A stretch of DNA of 64,000 nucleotides, taken from the NCBI GenBank assembly GCA_029263315.1, contig JAJCXR010000004.1, positions 124,001 through 188,000 of the forward strand. The letters are read 5' to 3'. Under the pieces are notes generated by a model that saw nothing but the letters and a program-made list of their open reading frames with translations, searched no databases and was not told the origin of the DNA. The stretch is from Acidobacteriota bacterium (lineage in GTDB: Bacteria; Acidobacteriota; Thermoanaerobaculia; Multivoradales; J023). The position numbers were made by a program, and so were the translations under genes. Positions 62,801-64,000 of this stretch are shown one piece after another. The number at the start of each line of letters is the position of its first letter. Position 1 is the stretch's first letter.

Positions 62801-64000
62801 CTATTCGCCAACCTGCCACCGGGGGACTACATCGTCGCCGTCGACGCCACCGGCACCTACGTCGATGGCGCCACCCAAACCACCCAATTGGCGACCTTGA
62901 GTGTCCAGCCGGTGATCTTGGTGGCCGCCGACTCGGTGGATAACGACTTCGGGTTCAATCGTCCGGCCACCTCGGTCTTCGCCTCCCACTGGCGGGCCTT
63001 CGTCGAAAACGGTCGCCTGGTGGTGGAATGGCAGACCACGGGGCAAGCCAATACGGCGGGTTTCCACCTCTACCGGCTCGACACGGCCAGCGGTCGCCAG
63101 GTCCTGGTTTCCGGTGGTGCCATGTTGCCCGCCTTGACGACGGCGCCCCAGGGGGCCATCTACCAGGTGGACGATGCCACCGCCCCGTCCCAGGGACGCC
63201 TCAGCTACCTGCTGGTGGAGGTCGAGACCGGCGGCTTCGAGCAAATCTACGGCCCCTTCGAGGTCACCGTGCGCGGTGGTCTCGATGTCTCCTTGCCGGG
63301 CGACGAGGTCAGCGCCGGATATCGGGTGGCGGCACGCCAGCCGACGGCTGCCATGCGGCAACGCTTGGCGGAGCACCGCTTGGCCCTCGACACCGCGACC
63401 GGCACGTCGGTAGCTCCCACCGGGACCGCCAAGGCGGTCGCCGAAGGGCGCGCCATGCAACTGCGGGTACGGGCCGATGGCCTGCATCGGGTCAGCGACG
63501 TGGACCTGGCCAACGGCTTGAATCTCAGCCTCGAGGCGGTGCGCGGCGCGGTGCGCAACGGCCAACTGAAGATCACCCTCGGAGGGCAGACGGTGGCCTG
63601 GCGTGCGATTGACGAAGCCGGCCGTGGGTTGGTTTTCTACGGCCAGGCGATCGACAGCCTCTACACCTTGGACAACGTCTATCGCGTCGTCCTCGGAGCC
63701 GCAGCAGGTCTCGGTGAGCGTTCCGTCGAGACCCCGGCGACGAACTCCGGGGCGAGCTATCGTCATCGTCTGCATTTGGAGGAGGATCTCTTCGCGGCGA
63801 CCTTTGCCGCCACCGATCCCGAGCTCGATTACTGGCATTGGAAGGGCATCTTCGCCGCTCATCCGACCCTCGGTAGCGCTGACTTCGAGGTCGAGGTGCC
63901 CCATGTGGTGCCCGATGACAGCAGCGGCCAAGTGACGGTGTACCTGGTGAGCGCCAGCGACAGCGGAGTCGCCGACGAGCACCATGCGGAGATCGCCGTC
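50822..64000 (+). CDS. Giant secreted protein with SdrD-type B modules (partial, runs off window)
   Basis: Open from ATG 50822-50824 (GAGGAGG eight bases upstream) to the last base: at least 4,393 residues. Signal peptide at about 1-32, then a short B-like module and a propeller-like region (about 130-610). Next are a B module (about 615), DUF11-like and other beta domains (about 760-1450), a B module near 55195 and a MAM-like beta domain (about 1560-1760). Twenty consecutive SdrD-type B modules of 105-125 residues follow from 56108 to about 62950, each opening with I-G-D-x-V-W-x-D-x-x-x-D-G-x-Q-D-x-G-E-x-G-I, the calcium-binding type. From about 62970 comes a different region with V-R-A-D-G-L-H-R-V-S, as seen before gingipain-like (C25) domains. 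Surface adhesin or stalk is likely. Confidence 0.9.
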   Translation, partial: MHMLRSCRLFGRVLLLWSVGCVLGLSWAAAGDITGTVYRDFDGDGVVDGGEVGVAGIEVESFDLVGSVDTATTAADGSFTIAGGVPGEEIRLEFNIPASMDYLLPSVVGSNSASLLSFVTMPVDGTDADVDLAVANPGQHCQADPDFVVNCFIDGDQSGTADVLISFPNTASNNTPTPADEALENQIGTTWGLAYQRSSDTLFASSFQKRHAGYGDGGTDGPGAIYAIVDPDDGTATGTSTFLNLNTLFGSAVAGTNPHPTGSDFDLDAASFAEVGKTSFGDLDISDDELTLWVVNLEDRRLYEIPLGTDPANPVAPTLSSQVDRHDLFDLYDCDDDGSPDTGADVDLRPFALKFHDGLVYVGAVCSGESTQDTADLRALVWSFDPATDTFTEVVDFGPLTYSRGLTITGCTGGAADWHFWEDSYPAAGIDQICTFGGNPELSYTQPILSDIEIGADGTMYLGLRDRWGDQQGFNVEDPDGNLAVGDGFGDLLRATADGLGGWTVSTVEATSGTEFFSDDDWTDTSFAHNETSFGGLAQRLGNGEIVYSRMDPIDGTSAGENDFSAGVRWKSTASGATIDQYEVYDPDSGSVDIFGKGNGLGDVEAICEAPPLEIGDRLWCDDGDGVQDPGESGISGVTVSLVCDTDGSGVVGDSGGDLSATTTTSASGQYLFNGSNVTGGIPLVTACEVRVERVAVNGACGAVAVATAVDTNSGSRSDLRDSDGAVLTSGAFDEYSDTIGVAFTTGLAGQSDHSYDFGFQPAAGSDGGELEIVKTSIPTGPLTPGQAFSYEITISNSSSITHTQIELEDALPPGVSYVANSTSVTGPRIFQVRDRFETASFGNQDGRDDWAADWIETDAAGAGTGAGNVTVSGGSLMLDDNPDTGTNPGVAREVDLSGFTTATLDFEFSTSAGVDAGDAVTVDVSNNGGGTYTTLEVITGIAGASTATRSFDISAFIAANTRVRIRVTNTYGGANEIFEVEDLRISASAVADTMRVTEYLLDADLVNDFTGTTYDLTLAQDLAANYFVIVQGSDGTGLSIGGRGPDENYARLTQDPFGTGDLGTSSGTDVLRLERGNAVNTWYGVVTVVECLANCSSNGFQLLDVQAVAHTGTSTSGSDTSGTAWSALSQVMLMGGFNGAGCSTSETTAGDSKVCHARIFPSGSDTINWTRDAGGATLSAATSTVMVLQWGSSWTVERARVQGTNGGNGLNAVGEYNTAAIGNVLRDQTWVWGTGHTDDNGVGDAAEGAIITLGNGVDQNATESTVAVGLEAAGNAVDFEVYALSHPDLAVDYRFKTDGNTADVTVDVTVDSATSDRMALSYNGSSSTNNAYPRPMFSARYVGDTTVRLERRRTGTDFPAWVQGIDFSALGVTLPDTADNALGGNPQLLDGTSPNLVEPGDGFELAPGDSMTITFDVVVDSPLAAGITGFTCPATADSAEGLPVSDSTYNPVGLPGIIGDFVWYDLDGDGLQDTGEPGIANVQVNLHASNSCDSPVIESTTTNDFGFYFFDDLAAGDYCVQVYEGTLPDDYALTTASNPLTLTLGAGATDQTIDFGYNAAACLPAIDFETDGEGNAMLAGQIVDNEYAPFGVTVSVTGGSNQAMIFDTNNPTGGDTDLGSPHTDFGGPGVGTGGAAGATFENRFVLDNVLIASTDGDSTDPDDHAGGATFTFSFDRDLQVDELGFLDNGDTLGVDGGEIRLFDATATQIGGGIVIPGVGDNGTVTVGSIGGSGVRSVEVELFGAGSIDAFVFCAAPTADGALGDRVWLDIDGDGVQDIGEPGLPNVEVTLYDAGPDLMVGGGDDVAVATLITDAAGLYLFTDLPASTFYVEVTDATVPAGLSISPGSTDPGATVALASGAIDLDSDFGYRNAGATAIIGDTVWADADGDGLLDAGEPGIAGVSLDLLSPGVDGVLGTGDDVVEDTVTTDADGRYLFTGVAPGKYVVDVTDTGGALTGYTLTVGPQSNPDPTYPILVAAGDVYLQADFGYDNPSLFMIDDTAWLDLDRDGIFDVGEQGIAGVTVALLDAAGEVVASTISDSNGDFVFTGLTNGDYTVVITDTMSKLAKLSTTTSPAAAGEQAVTIAGSDVSGTNFGYVRPGVIGDRVWSDANSDGIQDDNEVGIAGVTVEIYYDVDSDGVLNTGTDTQVATAVTDAFGNYLFEDLYPGTYVVSIDDTQGALTGYSHTTLDSQAAAGDQLDSGLSSSVDSDLDNDFGYVDASLPDVSGNVFHDIDRDGVDDGVGEPGILGVTIALVDASGNVVATTRTDAAGDYLFPDVPAGDYTVTVTDQEEVLDDYFLTSGLDAIDITVVATDITDIDFGYARRNTLGRIGDFVWLDADRDGVQDLGEPGLPNVDLDLYDAGPDRALGGGDDVLVASTTTDANGGYIFVDLPAGNYYVDVDGATVPSGLSATTGTTDPSRLVNLSAGEVDLDVDFGYAGTTNSSALGDRVWVDADSDGIQDAGEVGIEGVTVTVVGPSGSFTEVTGPGGFYLVTGLSAGTYTVTVDSSTLPAGLNTVPTNSPASREFEVPATSDVLTADFGFDAPGGVLGTIGDFVFLDLNADGVQDAGEQGIEGVTLNLLDASGDVISTMTTDENGGYDFSGLLAANYRVDVTDLAGVLVGLNLSAGSDPTASISLAAGQDYNNADFGYSPAAMVGSLGNLVWHDINGDGNVDSGEPGLGGVTIDLWVDVDGNGSITAGVDNYLRSVTTDSNGEYEFKGLIPAVYLVDVTDTAGVLSGFNKTTGIVGVDDNSQADPYQVTLNGGAPSNVTADFGYEAAVPFNLSGTVFIDGNQDALFNGAEAGVSGVPVRLFRDLDGDGVLDPGEPQIGTATSDGNGDYSFSNLPNGDYIVTVVTSDTAIEGFSQTTQTGTASVQPATIAGADSVDNDFGFIDASPAPLNPGAIGDRVWLDIDADGVQDIGEPGIANVQVRLFDVGLDGAVGGGDDVLLDTLITDMAGEYLFPGLATGTYYVDVVDATVPTGLSLSPGGSDPTAAITLVADQVYLLADFGYSNADPATAIIGNFVWSDADNDGLQDPGEPGIGNVTVDLVGPGADGILGTGDDTVEATQTTADDGSYLFISVPPGEYRVDVTDTNTALTGYTLTSGPQSNTDPTQPLSVLAGEVYLDADFGYVNGALFSISDRTWHDIDGDGTQDIGEPAFSGVTVSLLDASGDVVATTTTDSNGDFQFDGLPNGSYTLSITDTDAVLLEYVGTTAPATADSLDVTVAGADVSGINFGYNIPGQIGDRVWSDADGDGVQDAGEPGIAGVTVQLWLDDGDGIFDNTVDTLVDTQVTDGTGLYLFEQLGQGTYFSSIDDGQAALSGYTPTTTDQEGGANAPGTQIEASLATSAASFLDADFGYQQPALPDVSGNVFNDLDRDGVDDGAVDVGIAGVSIDLVNSSGEVVATTTTDVDGDYAFLDVAAGDYTVTVTDSGGVLEDYFLTSGLDAIDITVVATDITDIDFGYARDSGTASIGDFVWFDGDDDGIQDGAEPGIGSVDVDLYNAGPDGAVGGGDDVLVASTSTDNNGLYLFEGLSAGTYYVDVVDATVPAGLGLSTGSTDPSDLISLSEEEDYRDADFGYSGSGGSALGDFIWYDADSDGEQDSGELGLAGVTVELRDVNNVFITSAVTDSNGLYLFTGLAAATYRVVVLTGTLPAGVNTTPTNIGGTDLAVPMDGVTDFLFADWGFDGGTLGSIGDTVFLDTDGDGVQDAGEGGIEGVTLNLLDSLGETIGTAVTDENGVYDFQGLLAGNYRVQVTDTGGVLADLNLSAGSNPTAAIALASGQDYDDADFPYTPSSGLGTLGNLVWHDIDNSGDVDAGEPGMQGVTVDLWLDVNSDGIITPGIDNFLRTETTDENGEYEFNSLPPSDYLVTVSDDFGVLTGFTKTSGMAGVDDNSQADPYAVTLSSGTPNNLTADFGYFAAADLNISGTTFFDLDGDGTYEPSVSPNDEDFGVDTTLVLLFRDLNGDGMLDGGDALIDSKISDVNGDYLFANLPPGDYIVAVDATGTYVDGATQTTQLATLSVQPVILVAADSVDNDFGFNRPATSVFASHWRAFVENGRLVVEWQTTGQANTAGFHLYRLDTASGRQVLVSGGAMLPALTTAPQGAIYQVDDATAPSQGRLSYLLVEVETGGFEQIYGPFEVTVRGGLDVSLPGDEVSAGYRVAARQPTAAMRQRLAEHRLALDTATGTSVAPTGTAKAVAEGRAMQLRVRADGLHRVSDVDLANGLNLSLEAVRGAVRNGQLKITLGGQTVAWRAIDEAGRGLVFYGQAIDSLYTLDNVYRVVLGAAAGLGERSVETPATNSGASYRHRLHLEEDLFAATFAATDPELDYWHWKGIFAAHPTLGSADFEVEVPHVVPDDSSGQVTVYLVSASDSGVADEHHAEIAV
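56108..62968 (+). repeat. Tandem duplication of a ten-module block (super-repeat of about 3.43 kb)
   Basis: Modules A1-A10 begin near 56108, 56456, 56811, 57126, 57491, 57810, 58158, 58478, 58799 and 59173. Modules B1-B10 begin near 59537, 59888, 60243, 60561, 60929, 61250, 61600, 61915, 62237 and 62610. Each A module matches the B module of the same rank better than its neighbours: both fifth modules open D-V-S-G-N-V-F, both ninth L-G-N-L-V-W-H-D, and both ninth contain D-D-N-S-Q-A-D-P-Y. The offset is 3,429 to 3,438 bp throughout, always a multiple of three. The end of module 5 (57707-57793 against 61145-61231) is identical in protein. Confidence 0.9.

Overview
This is 64 kb of high-GC bacterial chromosome with no rRNA, tRNA, CRISPR array or intact transposon that I can see. 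The two M36 metallopeptidases share a C-terminal F-x-D-G-F-E-[AS]-G-[DN]-x-x-x-W-S motif. Together with very long secreted repeat proteins and a TonB receptor, this suggests a Gram-negative heterotroph, most likely of the phylum Acidobacteriota (Thermoanaerobaculia-like). That assignment is inference from protein style, not from a marker gene.

Layout. 0-7.2 kb: the end of an unknown gene, then two secreted fungalysin-type (M36) metallopeptidases on the minus strand, with a two-gene nucleotidyltransferase-fold cassette between them. 7.6-16 kb: a four-helix membrane protein, a TonB-dependent receptor, a sulfotransferase-like gene with a branched-chain aminotransferase, an rnk-type gene, a dps remnant and a GGDEF diguanylate cyclase, separated by repeat-rich gaps. 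16.3-23.3 kb: a histidine-utilisation locus, hutI-hutC-hutU transcribed leftward and hutF-hutH rightward, around a palindrome that fits a HutC operator. It uses the HutF (deiminase) route; hutG is not in the window.

23.3-39.5 kb: the most unusual region. A secreted kelch/beta-propeller protein and a CHAT-TM-TPR protein are divergent from an ECF sigma factor, a zinc-finger membrane anti-sigma factor, a second exported TPR-CHAT protein, a 63-residue peptide and a caspase-like protein with a His/Cys dyad. I read this as a candidate protease-gated sigma-factor signalling system, loosely analogous to the CHAT/sigma-factor arrangement of type III-E CRISPR loci but without CRISPR and with membrane topology.

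39.5-45.2 kb: a secreted unknown, a cobalamin-binding protein carrying the Wx9EH signature of CarH-type light sensors, a convergent, 3'-overlapping hybrid histidine kinase, and a DUF2911 protein. 45.2-50.8 kb: a probable RiPP locus made of an HprK-like kinase, a SPASM radical SAM enzyme and a GT-C glycosyltransferase, with a 58-residue candidate precursor peptide encoded divergently. 50.8-64 kb: one giant secreted protein (at least 4,393 residues, running off the window) built of SdrD-type B modules. Ten modules form a block of about 1,145 residues that is itself duplicated in tandem.

A recurring feature is short in-frame tandem DNA repeats (12-17 bp) at gene edges, twice beginning exactly at the start codon. 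Many long open frames antisense to the repeat proteins are shadows and are not listed.
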